The notes below the pieces were generated by a model that had not been told where the DNA came from, made no database searches, and saw only the letters and a list, made by a program, of their open reading frames with translations. The translations under genes and the position numbers were made by a program. From positions 1 to 64,000 of IMG/VR virus record IMGVR_UViG_3300046777_000988: DNA of 64,000 nt; one strand, written 5' to 3'. This DNA is from a virus. Within the stretch, counting starts at the first letter, position 1. Each line of letters opens with the position of its first letter. This document shows, one piece after another, positions 1-7,323 of the stretch.

Positions 1-23
1 GGGTGGGGGTGGGTGGGGGGCGC
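1..23. other. G-rich left end
   Basis: The first 20 bases are almost pure G with single T interruptions, followed by a GC-rich stretch and then, at about 56-90, an A/T tract of repeated AAAAATAT-like units. No gene is visible between 1 and 180. The G-run is unlike the rest of the window and could be a contig-end artefact or a real G-quadruplex-forming terminus. Confidence 0.5.
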
Positions 24-180
24 GGGCTGTGCATCAGGCGTAAAACAAAGACCTAGATAAAAATATAAAAATATAAAAATAAAATATTTACGCCTTTCTC
101 GACCTACTATCTCGCTATTTTCGCAATTTATCTCTGTTAGTAGGTTGTTGTTTTCGTAAGTTCTCGTTAATTGAGATACT

Positions 181-254
181 TACCCTCGGCTGGGATCGAA
201 CCAGCAACCTACAGATTAGAAATCTGTCGCTCTGTCCTATTGAGCTACGAGGGC
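181..254 (-). tRNA. tRNA-Arg (anticodon UCU)
   Basis: The minus strand folds as a standard cloverleaf. The acceptor arm GCCCTCG pairs with CGAGGGT (one G-U pair), followed by discriminator A. There is a D-arm beginning GCTC, an anticodon stem ACAGA/TCTGT around loop TTTCTAA, and a T-arm GCTGG/CCAGC around TTCGATC. The loop gives anticodon UCU, reading AGA (Arg). CCA is not encoded, so the tRNA relies on host CCA addition. It lies at the downstream end of the minus-strand block with no second tRNA seen nearby. Confidence 0.93.
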
Positions 255-378
255 GTAATTTCGTTTAAAAGCCCGTTAAACGCGTTTTGTTGCCTTACTG
301 CTACGATGTATCGGTTTTCTACTTCTGAGCATTCCTGCGGGCTTGTGCGCTAATCTATAGGCATTGCGTGTTCTGAGT

Positions 379-430
379 TGATCTACCCCCGCACGGATAG
401 CTTAATTGTTACGCTATCGAGGGTAGATCA
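379..430. other. Nested hairpin beside the tRNA gene
   Basis: A perfect 10-bp inverted repeat (379-388 with 421-430, TGATCTACCC/GGGTAGATCA) encloses a second perfect 6-bp stem (396-401 with 413-418, GATAGC/GCTATC) with an 11-nt loop. It sits between the tRNA gene and the end of the 466-873 gene. There is no U-run on either side, so it is not a standard intrinsic terminator. It could be a processing site or a small structured RNA. Confidence 0.5.
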
Positions 431-465
431 CCTGTTGTTTTTAGAAAAAGGGTAAATTGGATTGG

Positions 466-873
466 CTAGTCTTCGTAGCCTATTGTGTCCCTGAGTTGGG
501 TTATCGCATTACTAGGTGTTTCGCCTATTTTCCACGGTGGGGTTTCCCATACTTTAACGACTTCCTTTGCGGCGGCTTTTAGCTTTGCGAGTTCTCTCTC
601 TGCTAGGAATAGCTTACCTCTAACGGATTCTTCTCTCTCCGCGCTCATACCTAGCAGTCTGGCTTGTGCGTCAGATTCGTATCTAGCCTCATCTCTCTCA
701 ATCTCTGCTCTTGCAGCCATCTCTACGGCGCATTCCCATTTGTTACTCCAGCCCTCGATTTCGTGCCGCGCTTCATCCCTCTCGCGCTCCAGCCTAGCCA
801 TCTCGTCAAAGACATTAATCTTGCCTTGGTTCCACCTCTCTACAGCCTCGTATGTTTCAGGCGTATCTTTCAT
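466..873 (-). CDS. Coiled-coil hypothetical protein
   Basis: This 135-residue protein was not recognised. It is highly charged: residues about 25-100 are dominated by Glu, Arg and Ala in heptad-like order (LERERDEARHEIE, then AEIERDEARYES), which predicts a long coiled coil. The C-terminus is a short mixed segment ending in GYED. It has no signal peptide or membrane segment. It is the last gene of the minus-strand block and starts 6 bases after the stop of the upstream gene, which is also helical, so the two are probably co-transcribed. Confidence 0.7.
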   Translation of the reverse strand: MKDTPETYEAVERWNQGKINVFDEMARLERERDEARHEIEGWSNKWECAVEMAARAEIERDEARYESDAQARLLGMSAEREESVRGKLFLAERELAKLKAAAKEVVKVWETPPWKIGETPSNAITQLRDTIGYED

Positions 874-879
874 TTGTGC

Positions 880-1197
880 TTAGATTTTCTTTTTCTTCTT
901 CTCGCTCTTGCTGACGATATACGAGATGTCGATGTTGTTCTTCTTTAGGAATCCTAAAATAATCTGTAGGTCGATCTGGAGGGTTTCGTTCTCCTCGGTT
1001 AGAGCGTCGATAGCCTCGTATGCGTCATTCAATTCTTTCTCCAACTCCGAGTCTGTTGCCTTATTCAATTTGATAGAATCTGTCATAAACTGACAGCTTT
1101 TAACAATTACAGGACCGATCTTCTCGAAATTGCAGTCTGGCTTCTCTATCTCGGCAATAGCCCAGTCTAGCTCGTTTAGTATCTCTTCAATTTTCAT
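880..1197 (-). CDS. Helical hypothetical protein
   Basis: A 105-residue acidic protein of unknown function. Residues about 48-80 (ELEKELNDAYEAIDALTEEN) form a clear coiled-coil stretch and the C-terminus is a lysine tail (KSEKKKKKI). No catalytic motif or membrane segment is visible. It lies between the methyltransferase gene and the 135-residue coiled-coil gene in the same orientation, so it probably belongs to the same transcript. Confidence 0.7.
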   Translation of the reverse strand: MKIEEILNELDWAIAEIEKPDCNFEKIGPVIVKSCQFMTDSIKLNKATDSELEKELNDAYEAIDALTEENETLQIDLQIILGFLKKNNIDISYIVSKSEKKKKKI

Positions 1198-1238
1198 CCC
1201 GAAACACTATCTGCATCTGTAGGTGTCGTAAAGGCGAA

Positions 1239-1781
1239 TTACAGCTTTTTCTCTTCGTGCAGCTTCTTTATAAGACTGGCTACACGCTTGGCTTGCGGGG
1301 TTTCCTCTCGGATGATTTGCTCGTAGCAGACATCTCCGTATCCACGGAATATCTGGACATTATTAGTCAACCACCCCATGTGGTAGCCCTGCTTCATTTC
1401 GTTAATGAATTCCGCTGTTAGCTCTTTATCAAGAACGAAGTTATTGTTCCCGAACTTCCATTCCCAATACTCTCTAGGCTGGCAATTGATATGCCCGTGT
1501 CCTCCTTGACCCGGCTGCGCTGCGCTAAAGATAATCGTCGGCGCAATCTCGGTTAGTTTCTTTGCAACATCATCCGCCTTAGATTCGCTGATATGCTCTG
1601 CTACCTCCAGACAGATAGCTAGATCGTATTTGTCCGTAATGTCGAACATGCTGATCTGCTTCTCTGGGCAGCGGGGATCTGGGTCGATTCCTTCTACTTC
1701 AAAGCCTAGTTCACGGAGAGCCTGCACATAAATCCCCGGCCCGCATCCTACATCAATTATTCGCATATTATTGTTAAACAT
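1239..1781 (-). CDS. Class I SAM-dependent methyltransferase
   Basis: A 180-residue protein with the Rossmann-type SAM-binding motif I near its N-terminus (IIDVGCGPG, residues about 8-16) and an acidic residue at the end of strand 2 (EVEGIDPDP), as in the Methyltransf_11/23 families. Further on, DLAICLEVAEHI matches motif II/post-II of small-molecule methyltransferases. The gene overlaps the end of the upstream glycosyltransferase by 8 bases, which implies translational coupling and a shared pathway. The natural guess is methylation of a sugar or nucleotide-sugar product, but the substrate cannot be read from sequence. Its start codon lies inside a TTGTTNAACAA-like palindrome. Confidence 0.85.
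   Translation of the reverse strand: MFNNNMRIIDVGCGPGIYVQALRELGFEVEGIDPDPRCPEKQISMFDITDKYDLAICLEVAEHISESKADDVAKKLTEIAPTIIFSAAQPGQGGHGHINCQPREYWEWKFGNNNFVLDKELTAEFINEMKQGYHMGWLTNNVQIFRGYGDVCYEQIIREETPQAKRVASLIKKLHEEKKL
1771..1781. promoter_or_regulatory. TTGTTNAACAA-type palindrome (9/10 match)
   Basis: This copy spans the stop of the GT4 glycosyltransferase gene and the ATG of the methyltransferase gene. It is one of a dispersed set of copies at gene junctions. Confidence 0.35.
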
Positions 1782-2886
1782 AAACCCGCTTCATTGCGTC
1801 CAGACCGTTGCCATCTGCATACCATCCCTTGCCTGTATAGACATCCAAGACATCCTCGAAATATTTCTCATACATCGGGGCTACCTTCTCTAGCGTGAAG
1901 TTCTCTCCGAACTTGCGGCAATCCGCTGGGTCGATCTCATCAATTCTTTTGATAGCATCCACAAAGTCTCCCATAGTCCGGCAACGATAGCCAGTCTTTC
2001 CGTGGATATTATTCTCGGCGAAGCTGCCCCAGTCAGTCGTTATCGTTGGAGTTCCAGACAGAAGGTTCTCAATCTGCACTCCACCGAATGGCTCCACATA
2101 CATGCTTGGCAGGAATGACGCTTTAGCTCCTGCCATAAGTTTCTTTCGCGTAGGAACATCTGCATATCCGATGTATTCCACATGGTCTGGAAGGTGGTAT
2201 CCTTCTTCTTTCTGACCAGCAATAATCAACTTAACTCCAGCCTTCTCGGTAGCTTGGATAGCGACATTAACGCCTTTGCCGTTATACACTCTCCCCATAT
2301 ACAGGAAGTAATCTTCCTTCTTATCGTTGAAGTCGAAATCTTCGACATCGAAGTAATTAGGAATAACGACATCATACCAATCTTGGTTGCATTGTCCTAC
2401 ATTCTTTAACCCGCAGTAAGCATGATAGATAGCGTAAGATTCAAAGATTTTCCACCTAGCCCAGTGTCCTCCAGCGTATCCGATACCCGGCTCGACTGTA
2501 ATCATGTCAGGATGTGCGTCACAGATAGGGCGAACTCCACTTCCCCAGAACGGCAGGATGAAATCATTCTTCTTCTTCCGCTGACCGATAGCTTTAATCG
2601 CATTGCGGTAGAATGTCTGGTATGCGTGGTCTTGCGTATTGAACTTAAAGAATGTCTTACGCCAATCGTGTGATCCGTAGCTCTCCTTGAAATCGTCATT
2701 TGTTAGGACTGATACATGCTCTGTGCAGATCAAGTCGCTATCTTCGTGTCCGTAGTGGATGACTTCATGTCCACGCTCCGTCATCATCTTTCCGAATTTG
2801 ACGACCTTTTGCGTATATGCACAAGCGTTAAACTCTTTAGATGTAACGGTATGCGGAAGCCCAAGGCAGTGGTATGTGTGTTTCAT
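1774..2886 (-). CDS. GT4-type glycosyltransferase (GT-B fold)
   Basis: A 370-residue protein with the C-terminal half of family 1/4 retaining glycosyltransferases: a beta-strand and turn YFLYMGRVYNGKGV, a second strand LIIAGQ, a segment YIGYADVPTRKKLMAGA, and the nucleotide-sugar binding stretch PSMYVEPFGGVQIENLLSGT containing the E-x-F-G-x-x-x-x-E signature. The N-terminal half fits the acceptor-binding lobe. It overlaps the downstream methyltransferase by 8 bases. It probably transfers a sugar to a virion component, cell-surface glycan or modified base; the acceptor is unknown. No signal peptide is seen, so it should act in the cytoplasm. Confidence 0.88.
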   Translation of the reverse strand: MKHTYHCLGLPHTVTSKEFNACAYTQKVVKFGKMMTERGHEVIHYGHEDSDLICTEHVSVLTNDDFKESYGSHDWRKTFFKFNTQDHAYQTFYRNAIKAIGQRKKKNDFILPFWGSGVRPICDAHPDMITVEPGIGYAGGHWARWKIFESYAIYHAYCGLKNVGQCNQDWYDVVIPNYFDVEDFDFNDKKEDYFLYMGRVYNGKGVNVAIQATEKAGVKLIIAGQKEEGYHLPDHVEYIGYADVPTRKKLMAGAKASFLPSMYVEPFGGVQIENLLSGTPTITTDWGSFAENNIHGKTGYRCRTMGDFVDAIKRIDEIDPADCRKFGENFTLEKVAPMYEKYFEDVLDVYTGKGWYADGNGLDAMKRVYV

Positions 2887-2911
2887 GTGTTATGACTTTA
2901 TTTATTTTTTC

Positions 2912-3058
2912 CTACTTCTTCTTCCAGTCAATCGAATCGTAGTTATCGTAATACTTGCTAGTCACAGGGCGTGGCCTATCGCCCTTCCCTGCTCCAGTAG
3001 TCTTGGATTTGATTTGATTGATTCTGGCTTTTCTATCTTCGCTGTTTTTTAGTTTCAT
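2912..3058 (-). CDS. Small conserved phage protein with GKGDRPRPV motif
   Basis: A 48-residue basic protein starting MKLKNSEDRKARINQ, with a central GAGKGDRPRPV segment and an aromatic C-terminal region (SKYYDNYDSIDWKKK). Small proteins with a GKGDxPRPV motif followed by Tyr/Asp/Trp-rich ends are common in phages, usually without known function. It sits between the GT4 gene (26 bases) and the structured RNA region, in the same orientation. The motif and length support a real gene despite its size. Confidence 0.72.
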   Translation of the reverse strand: MKLKNSEDRKARINQIKSKTTGAGKGDRPRPVTSKYYDNYDSIDWKKK

Positions 3059-3084
3059 ATGCGGTAAGTTGTATATTGCTGTTT

Positions 3085-3450
3085 TATACTGAATAAAAGA
3101 TATTCAGCAGGAACGAGTATGCATCCTCTTTTCAGATGTGAGGTTGCCAAACTTGCGGACTACCCAGAGTCCCCTCAGTTCGATGTGGCGGTATTTCCGC
3201 TCATCCGGTAATTATACATCTGCCTGCCGAAAATTATTGATCGGGCTAGACGCTACTCTAGCTTGAGGTCAGAGATTAACGATAGCAACCTGACTGCTCT
3301 GTTTACACTATCTTAACTAGCGTGTCCCCATAGCCCTTGGCTACAGCACAACCCATTGGGAAGTGGCTTCCACGCCGCCGATCAAAATGTTTCAAAGAGC
3401 TAACCCGCCAATTATGTTCATTGCTGTGCTAGAGGAACAGCGGGTATGTT
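3085..3450 (-). ncRNA. Candidate large structured RNA, family not recognised
   Basis: The 450 bases between two minus-strand genes lack a plausible reading frame but are full of perfect inverted repeats: 3089-3095/3101-3107 (7 bp), 3139-3143/3173-3177 enclosing 3157-3161/3168-3172, 3182-3186/3216-3220 enclosing 3188-3191/3197-3200, 3237-3244/3378-3385 (8 bp) enclosing 3245-3250/3257-3262, 3320-3324/3371-3375 and 3331-3335/3339-3343, then 3403-3408/3440-3445. The helices nest without crossing and give three or four domains. Strand is assumed from the flanking genes. Signatures of tmRNA, RNase P RNA, SRP RNA and group I or II introns were looked for and not found. Boundaries are approximate. 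Confidence 0.55.
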
Positions 3451-3510
3451 TATATTTTTAGACTATCACAGTATGGCTGATAATCAAATTGTTTTAAAAT
3501 AAACCGCAAT

Positions 3511-3762
3511 TTATTTTATCAAAAACGCTGGAGTGTTTTCACCGACATATGCACCCTCAACATTATATTGAAAATATTCCTCCGCTTCTTCGTGAGACAT
3601 ATTTTCCATCAAAACTTCAATGCATTGTTCCCTGTCATAAACAGCAAACGGAGTATTGAACTGCCTAGCTATACCTATGAAGGCAGAATCAAATCCGTCA
3701 GCTAGTAGGATTGACTCGTCCTCCCCGATTAGTTCGTCCACTTTTTCTTGTATTGTTTTCAT
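3511..3762 (-). CDS. Conserved small phage protein (paralogue of 53747-54001)
   Basis: An 83-residue acidic protein containing ILLADGFDSAFIGIARQF, VYDREQCIEVLMENM and EEYFQYNVEGAYVGENTP. A second gene at 53747-54001 encodes the same protein with roughly 60 percent identity. The pattern LADG(F/L)xxAFIGI...FNTPxAVYD is widespread in phages; the function is unknown to me. It starts 1 base after the TAGT glycosyltransferase stop and shares its A/T-rich composition, suggesting both arrived together. Confidence 0.8.
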   Translation of the reverse strand: MKTIQEKVDELIGEDESILLADGFDSAFIGIARQFNTPFAVYDREQCIEVLMENMSHEEAEEYFQYNVEGAYVGENTPAFLIK

Positions 3763-3763
3763 G

Positions 3764-4588
3764 TTAAGTTATTTTCTCTAATTTCATTCCAAAATTATTT
3801 ACTCCGAAATAATTATATCCTTCTTTTCTAATCAGTTTGTTTTTTTTAAAAATACGATAATTAACATGGTGATGCCAACGACCGTATTTTTTTGTTACTT
3901 TAACGCAGTCAGGGTGCTGTTCAGCAAGAGATTCAGCAAATGATAGTCGATTTGTTCCATCGTTATAAACAGTATCTGTATTTCCTCCCTTCATCTTCAT
4001 TGTTTGCGTTTTTTGTTGAGTGAAAGCTAAAAATAAAACTGTTGCATATCCCTCTTTAAGAATGCGAATAGACAAGTCTGTATCTTCATTGTATTTACCG
4101 CGCCACCTAAATGGCAGATCATTCTTAATAAGAATCGTGCTGTATATTCGTGTGTTCAATCTAAATGCTGGCCAATTACATTTAGATTTACAAAAAAAAT
4201 CATATTCTGGACCAGCAAGAGCAATGTTTTCATATCTATCTACAAAATCTTCCATTGCATAAAAATAAGCAGGAGAATTACATCTGTGCTGATAGTTATT
4301 ATTCATTCTATTAAACTGCTCAATATTATCGTCTAATATCCAATGCCTTTTATACCCAAGAGATATGCTATGTTCCCAAACAAAGTTTCTTGCTGGTATT
4401 GATCCAAGTCCTAAATCATTAAAAGGTAGTGTTATAATTTTACTTTCATCAACAACTTTTTTATATTGGTCAAATTCATTAGGCTCAATAACAAGATTAA
4501 AGTTGCATCCCATATTTGTTAATGCTTTAGTTGTTAATATACAATCATATCTACCTTTGCTTATTACATAGATTGGATATTTAAACAT
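3764..4588 (-). CDS. TAGT-type glycosyltransferase (TET/JBP-associated, GREB1-like)
   Basis: A 274-residue GT-A-fold enzyme with the hallmarks of the TET/JBP-associated glycosyltransferase family: LVIEPNEFDQY near residue 32, GSIPARNFVWEHSI near 62, the metal-binding HWILDDNI near 82, FVDRYENIALAG, FRLNTRIYSTILI, RWRGKYNEDTDLSIR and TMKMKGGNTD. Family members in phages are linked to sugar addition on hydroxymethylated pyrimidines in DNA. It overlaps the upstream 81-residue gene by 8 bases. No TET/JBP oxygenase, thymidylate-synthase-like hydroxymethylase or other base-modifying enzyme was recognised in this window, so the modified base it would use is unexplained. The gene is more A/T-rich than its neighbours, which suggests acquisition by transfer. 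Confidence 0.85.
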   Translation of the reverse strand: MFKYPIYVISKGRYDCILTTKALTNMGCNFNLVIEPNEFDQYKKVVDESKIITLPFNDLGLGSIPARNFVWEHSISLGYKRHWILDDNIEQFNRMNNNYQHRCNSPAYFYAMEDFVDRYENIALAGPEYDFFCKSKCNWPAFRLNTRIYSTILIKNDLPFRWRGKYNEDTDLSIRILKEGYATVLFLAFTQQKTQTMKMKGGNTDTVYNDGTNRLSFAESLAEQHPDCVKVTKKYGRWHHHVNYRIFKKNKLIRKEGYNYFGVNNFGMKLEKIT

Positions 4589-4826
4589 AATGATGACTAG
4601 ATGCTATTCTATGCGGCATTTCTGGATACCAGATAGAGGGTTGTTTAGGGCCAATTCGTTGGTTTATTAGTTCAGCAAACCGCTTAAAATCATCATCATT
4701 TCTAAAATGAACTATAATTTTTCTATTAGATGTCAAGTCGTCCATCGAAAATTCTGGCATCCCATTCCACTCCAACTGCCAGTCTGTTTGAACTTCAAAT
4801 AAATTTAGTTGATCTTTATTTTTCAT
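4581..4826 (-). CDS. Conserved small phage protein next to TAGT
   Basis: An 81-residue protein with DWQLEWNGMPEFSMDDL, IIVHFRNDDDFKRFAELI and a C-terminal IGPKQPSIWYPEMPHR. The combination of a W-x-GMPEF start, a strand-helix ferredoxin-like segment and a K-x-PSIWYP tail recurs in many phages, often near modification or nucleotide genes. The function is unknown. The 8-base overlap with the TAGT gene makes a shared role in DNA modification a reasonable guess, not more. Confidence 0.75.
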   Translation of the reverse strand: MKNKDQLNLFEVQTDWQLEWNGMPEFSMDDLTSNRKIIVHFRNDDDFKRFAELINQRIGPKQPSIWYPEMPHRIASSHHYV

Positions 4827-4874
4827 TAGAAATATTGTTTGTCGGCATCATTTTTCTTGTATTGTTTTCATGGT

Positions 4875-6143
4875 TTATTGTTCAACAATTCTCTGCTCAA
4901 ATCTCGCTTGATGCTTGATAAACTTCATCGGTATGGAAATCGCGGCGCCATGCCTGTTATGCGTAATCTGCATCAAGTAGTCTTCTGGATTCTTCGATTC
5001 TTCGTCTTGAATGATTCGCGTGAAGGAATCGCAGTCCATGTAGAATGTTCTCGATTCACGGACGGCTCCCTGCTCGTTTAGCTGTGCTAGAAGGACAATG
5101 CAGACATTCAGTTCCTTTGCGACGATCTTTGCAGTTCTGGATACCTCTGCTACCTCACGCTCGCGGTTCTTGGGATCGCTGCCTTCCATTAGCTGGGCAT
5201 AGTCAACCATGATGATCTCAACCTTATGCTCGGCGACCAGCCTCCTGCACCTAGCACGGAATTGGTTCACATTCATGCAAGCCTCGTCAACGATATGGAT
5301 CGGCCTATTCATCGTCTCAGCGATAGCCTTCTGAAGCCTGAAGTGATCCTCTTTGCGTAGCTTGCCGTCCAGCAAGTCTGAGAGGGCGATGTTTGAGATG
5401 CAGGCGATATGCTTGTCCATGATTTCCTCGGCGGACATCTCCATCGAAATGATAGCAATTGGAACATTGCTCTGGATCGTAGGATTCGTCACCATCTGTA
5501 ACGCAGAGGTTGTCTTGCCTGCCTTCGCAGCACCAGCGATGACATGCAGCGTCTTGGGCCTAAAAGCCCGTGTAGCCTTGTCCCACTTGGATATGCCTGA
5601 TGGATGCCCTCTGTTGATCTCTCCGTTCGTTCTAGCGGCATCCTCCCACCGATTCACGCAGGATGTGAGGACATCTTTAGCAACGCGAACATCGGTCTTT
5701 GTGGATACCATTCCGGTGATCTCTTTGCTAGCTGTTTCCTGTAGAGTTTCTGGATCAATCGTCCTGTCGAACGCATCCACAAAAATCTGCTTGCAGGTTA
5801 GAAGAATCCTTCTGCGGATCATCACATCTTCCATAGTCTGGAGATAGACATCCCAGTTGGCGGATGTGGGAACAACCGTGTATATCTCGGTGATACCTTG
5901 CTCTCCACCTGCCTCTTCCAGCAGACCCTTATTCCGCAACTCGCAGGTTAGCGTTAATAGGTCGATGGCTTTCTTGTCATACCACATATCCACAATCGTC
6001 TGCCAAATATGCTTGTTGGCGTCGAAGTGGAAGTGGTCCTTGTTCACACGATCAACTGTTTTAGAGATGATCTTGTTGCTGTTCATTGCAGAGCAAAGGA
6101 ATCCTTGCTCCGCATTTATATCATGCGGTAGTTCACGCTTCAT
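4875..6143 (-). CDS. DnaB-type replicative helicase
   Basis: A 422-residue protein with DnaB architecture. The N-terminal helical domain starts LPHDINAEQGFLCSAM (residues 5-20). A linker is followed by a RecA-type ATPase with Walker A AGAAKAGKTT (about 203-212), a strand ending in IISMEM, and Walker B IIMVDYAQL. LLAQLNEQGAVRESR carries the H3/arginine-finger region, and MQITHNRHG is typical of the C-terminal end. It unwinds DNA ahead of the replisome as a hexamer. No separate DnaC-type loader was recognised; the initiator at 54864 may do the recruiting. The stop codon lies in a TTGTTNAACAA palindrome. Confidence 0.93.
   Translation of the reverse strand: MKRELPHDINAEQGFLCSAMNSNKIISKTVDRVNKDHFHFDANKHIWQTIVDMWYDKKAIDLLTLTCELRNKGLLEEAGGEQGITEIYTVVPTSANWDVYLQTMEDVMIRRRILLTCKQIFVDAFDRTIDPETLQETASKEITGMVSTKTDVRVAKDVLTSCVNRWEDAARTNGEINRGHPSGISKWDKATRAFRPKTLHVIAGAAKAGKTTSALQMVTNPTIQSNVPIAIISMEMSAEEIMDKHIACISNIALSDLLDGKLRKEDHFRLQKAIAETMNRPIHIVDEACMNVNQFRARCRRLVAEHKVEIIMVDYAQLMEGSDPKNREREVAEVSRTAKIVAKELNVCIVLLAQLNEQGAVRESRTFYMDCDSFTRIIQDEESKNPEDYLMQITHNRHGAAISIPMKFIKHQARFEQRIVEQ
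4878..4888. promoter_or_regulatory. TTGTTNAACAA palindrome
   Basis: An exact copy overlapping the helicase stop codon, about 50 bases before the next minus-strand gene. Confidence 0.4.
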
Positions 6144-6184
6144 AGGCAGCGTCGATTTTATGCAGGAACGCTAGCCCGTCAATA

Positions 6185-6430
6185 CTATTTTCGCATTCCA
6201 AAAAGATTTAGTAGTTCATCTATTGAACTAGAACCGCTGGGCGGTGGAATGTAATCGTCTTCCTCGACATCCGGCTCTTGATTGAAGCCCTGTTTGTAGC
6301 CCTCGTCGTATGTAGTGTTGAAGAACTTCCTGAACCCTGAAGCGGTAAGCGTCACCTTGCCGTTTTCCAGTTGCTCCCGTAGCGCAGGGTTCTTGGACAG
6401 GTAGTAAGCAAATAATTTGTCTTTACACAT
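6185..6430 (-). CDS. Hypothetical protein
   Basis: An 81-residue acidic protein, first gene of the minus-strand replication block, 41 bases upstream of the helicase. The N-terminal part is helical (FAYYLSKNPALREQLENG). The middle is negatively charged (EPDVEEDDYIPPPSGSS) and the end is a short amphipathic helix (SIDELLNLFGM). Acidic linkers with a terminal hydrophobic helix are typical of partner-binding proteins, but nothing specific was recognised. An A/T-rich divergent gap of 52 bases (6431-6482) separates it from a plus-strand gene and probably holds promoters for both. Confidence 0.65.
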   Translation of the reverse strand: MCKDKLFAYYLSKNPALREQLENGKVTLTASGFRKFFNTTYDEGYKQGFNQEPDVEEDDYIPPPSGSSSIDELLNLFGMRK

Positions 6431-6482
6431 TTAATTTAGTGTATAAATATATTAACGAATATTCAACCAAACAATTTCATTT

Positions 6483-6743
6483 ATGAATAGCTTAAAAGAA
6501 CAGTATAAAAATATGCTTAGAGGCAACATGGAAGCTGCAAAAGCCAAGAGTGAGGGCGCTGAAGAATATGCTACAGAGCTATTTTTCAAACAAAATCCTA
6601 TGGGAAATAAAGAAGATTTTATAAAAACATATCGGAGAAAACTAAATGAACCAATAAAAGCTCCTGACGCTAATAGCGCGGAAGTTAAATTCGGATCGAA
6701 TCCAAAGAATACTGATTATAGAGGATTCCGCCGACCCTATTAA
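6483..6743 (+). CDS. Hypothetical protein
   Basis: An 86-residue basic protein, A/T-rich in codon use compared with the structural genes. The first half is helical and charged (NMEAAKAKSEGAEEYATELF); the C-terminus is probably disordered (ANSAEVKFGSNPKNTDYRG). It is not recognised. It is the first of three small plus-strand genes between two minus-strand blocks and is transcribed from the A/T-rich divergent gap at 6431-6482. Confidence 0.6.
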   Translation: MNSLKEQYKNMLRGNMEAAKAKSEGAEEYATELFFKQNPMGNKEDFIKTYRRKLNEPIKAPDANSAEVKFGSNPKNTDYRGFRRPY

Positions 6744-6791
6744 CCTGTATTTTGCTATTTTATTTTTCATCAAAACATTCTGTAATAGAAT

Positions 6792-6944
6792 ATGAAAAAA
6801 TACAACTCCCTCAAAGCGTTCTACGATCAGCCGAAAGACGGAAAGAAGATCACGAAAGAGCAGCAGAAGGCTCGCAAGGGTTTTACGAAGAACCGAGAGA
6901 CTGGCAAGGTAAAGGCAAAGCAACTCGGCAAACTAAATTACTGA
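6792..6944 (+). CDS. Small basic hypothetical protein
   Basis: A 50-residue, Lys/Arg/Gln-rich protein: MKKYNSLKAFYDQPKDGKK, then ITKEQQKARKGFTKNRETG and a tail ending QLGKLNY. It is preceded by an A/T-rich spacer and followed after 1 base by the next start codon, so it fits tightly in the gene string. The composition suggests nucleic-acid binding; no family was recognised. Confidence 0.6.
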   Translation: MKKYNSLKAFYDQPKDGKKITKEQQKARKGFTKNRETGKVKAKQLGKLNY

Positions 6945-6945
6945 T

Positions 6946-7323
6946 ATGGCTAAATACGGAAACTACGGCTGGAGTCCTCGTCAGATGGAGCGCATTAACG
7001 AACGCCGCGCCAAAAGAGGTCAGGAAGAATTGCGTAATCGCCGTTACGAAGATGAGCCAGAGGAAGAGCGTCAGCGTCCTTCTGTGCGTCCAACACCAAG
7101 TCCAGCTACAAGCCCCTCTCCCAGTCCTGCACCTAGTCCTGCACCTACTCCAGTAGAATACTCGGAAGAGAGTCCTTCAATGGCGGCAGAGGCTTTTCAG
7201 AGAACTGGTGAATTTAGGAAGAAGTTTAAGCCAGCGGGTTCCATGGCTGCTCAGTATGGATACAAGAGCAGTTTTCCTGTTAAGAAAGATTCATCTATTA
7301 ATAGCGCCTACAAGCGTCTATAA
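6946..7323 (+). CDS. Proline-rich hypothetical protein
   Basis: A 125-residue protein in three parts. The N-terminus is basic (GWSPRQMERINERRAKRGQE). Residues about 48-70 form a low-complexity stretch of Pro-Ser/Ala-Pro repeats (PTPSPATSPSPSPAPSPAPT), and a basic C-terminal tail follows. The repeat looks like an extended linker. It starts 1 base after the previous gene, and its end overlaps the end of the convergent dCMP deaminase gene by 6 bases. Confidence 0.65.
   Translation: MAKYGNYGWSPRQMERINERRAKRGQEELRNRRYEDEPEEERQRPSVRPTPSPATSPSPSPAPSPAPTPVEYSEESPSMAAEAFQRTGEFRKKFKPAGSMAAQYGYKSSFPVKKDSSINSAYKRL

Noticed and set aside
3060-3510. tmRNA, RNase P RNA, SRP RNA or group I intron in the structured gap
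   Set aside because: None of the conserved core sequences or end structures of these RNAs was found on either strand, and the flanking genes are not split.
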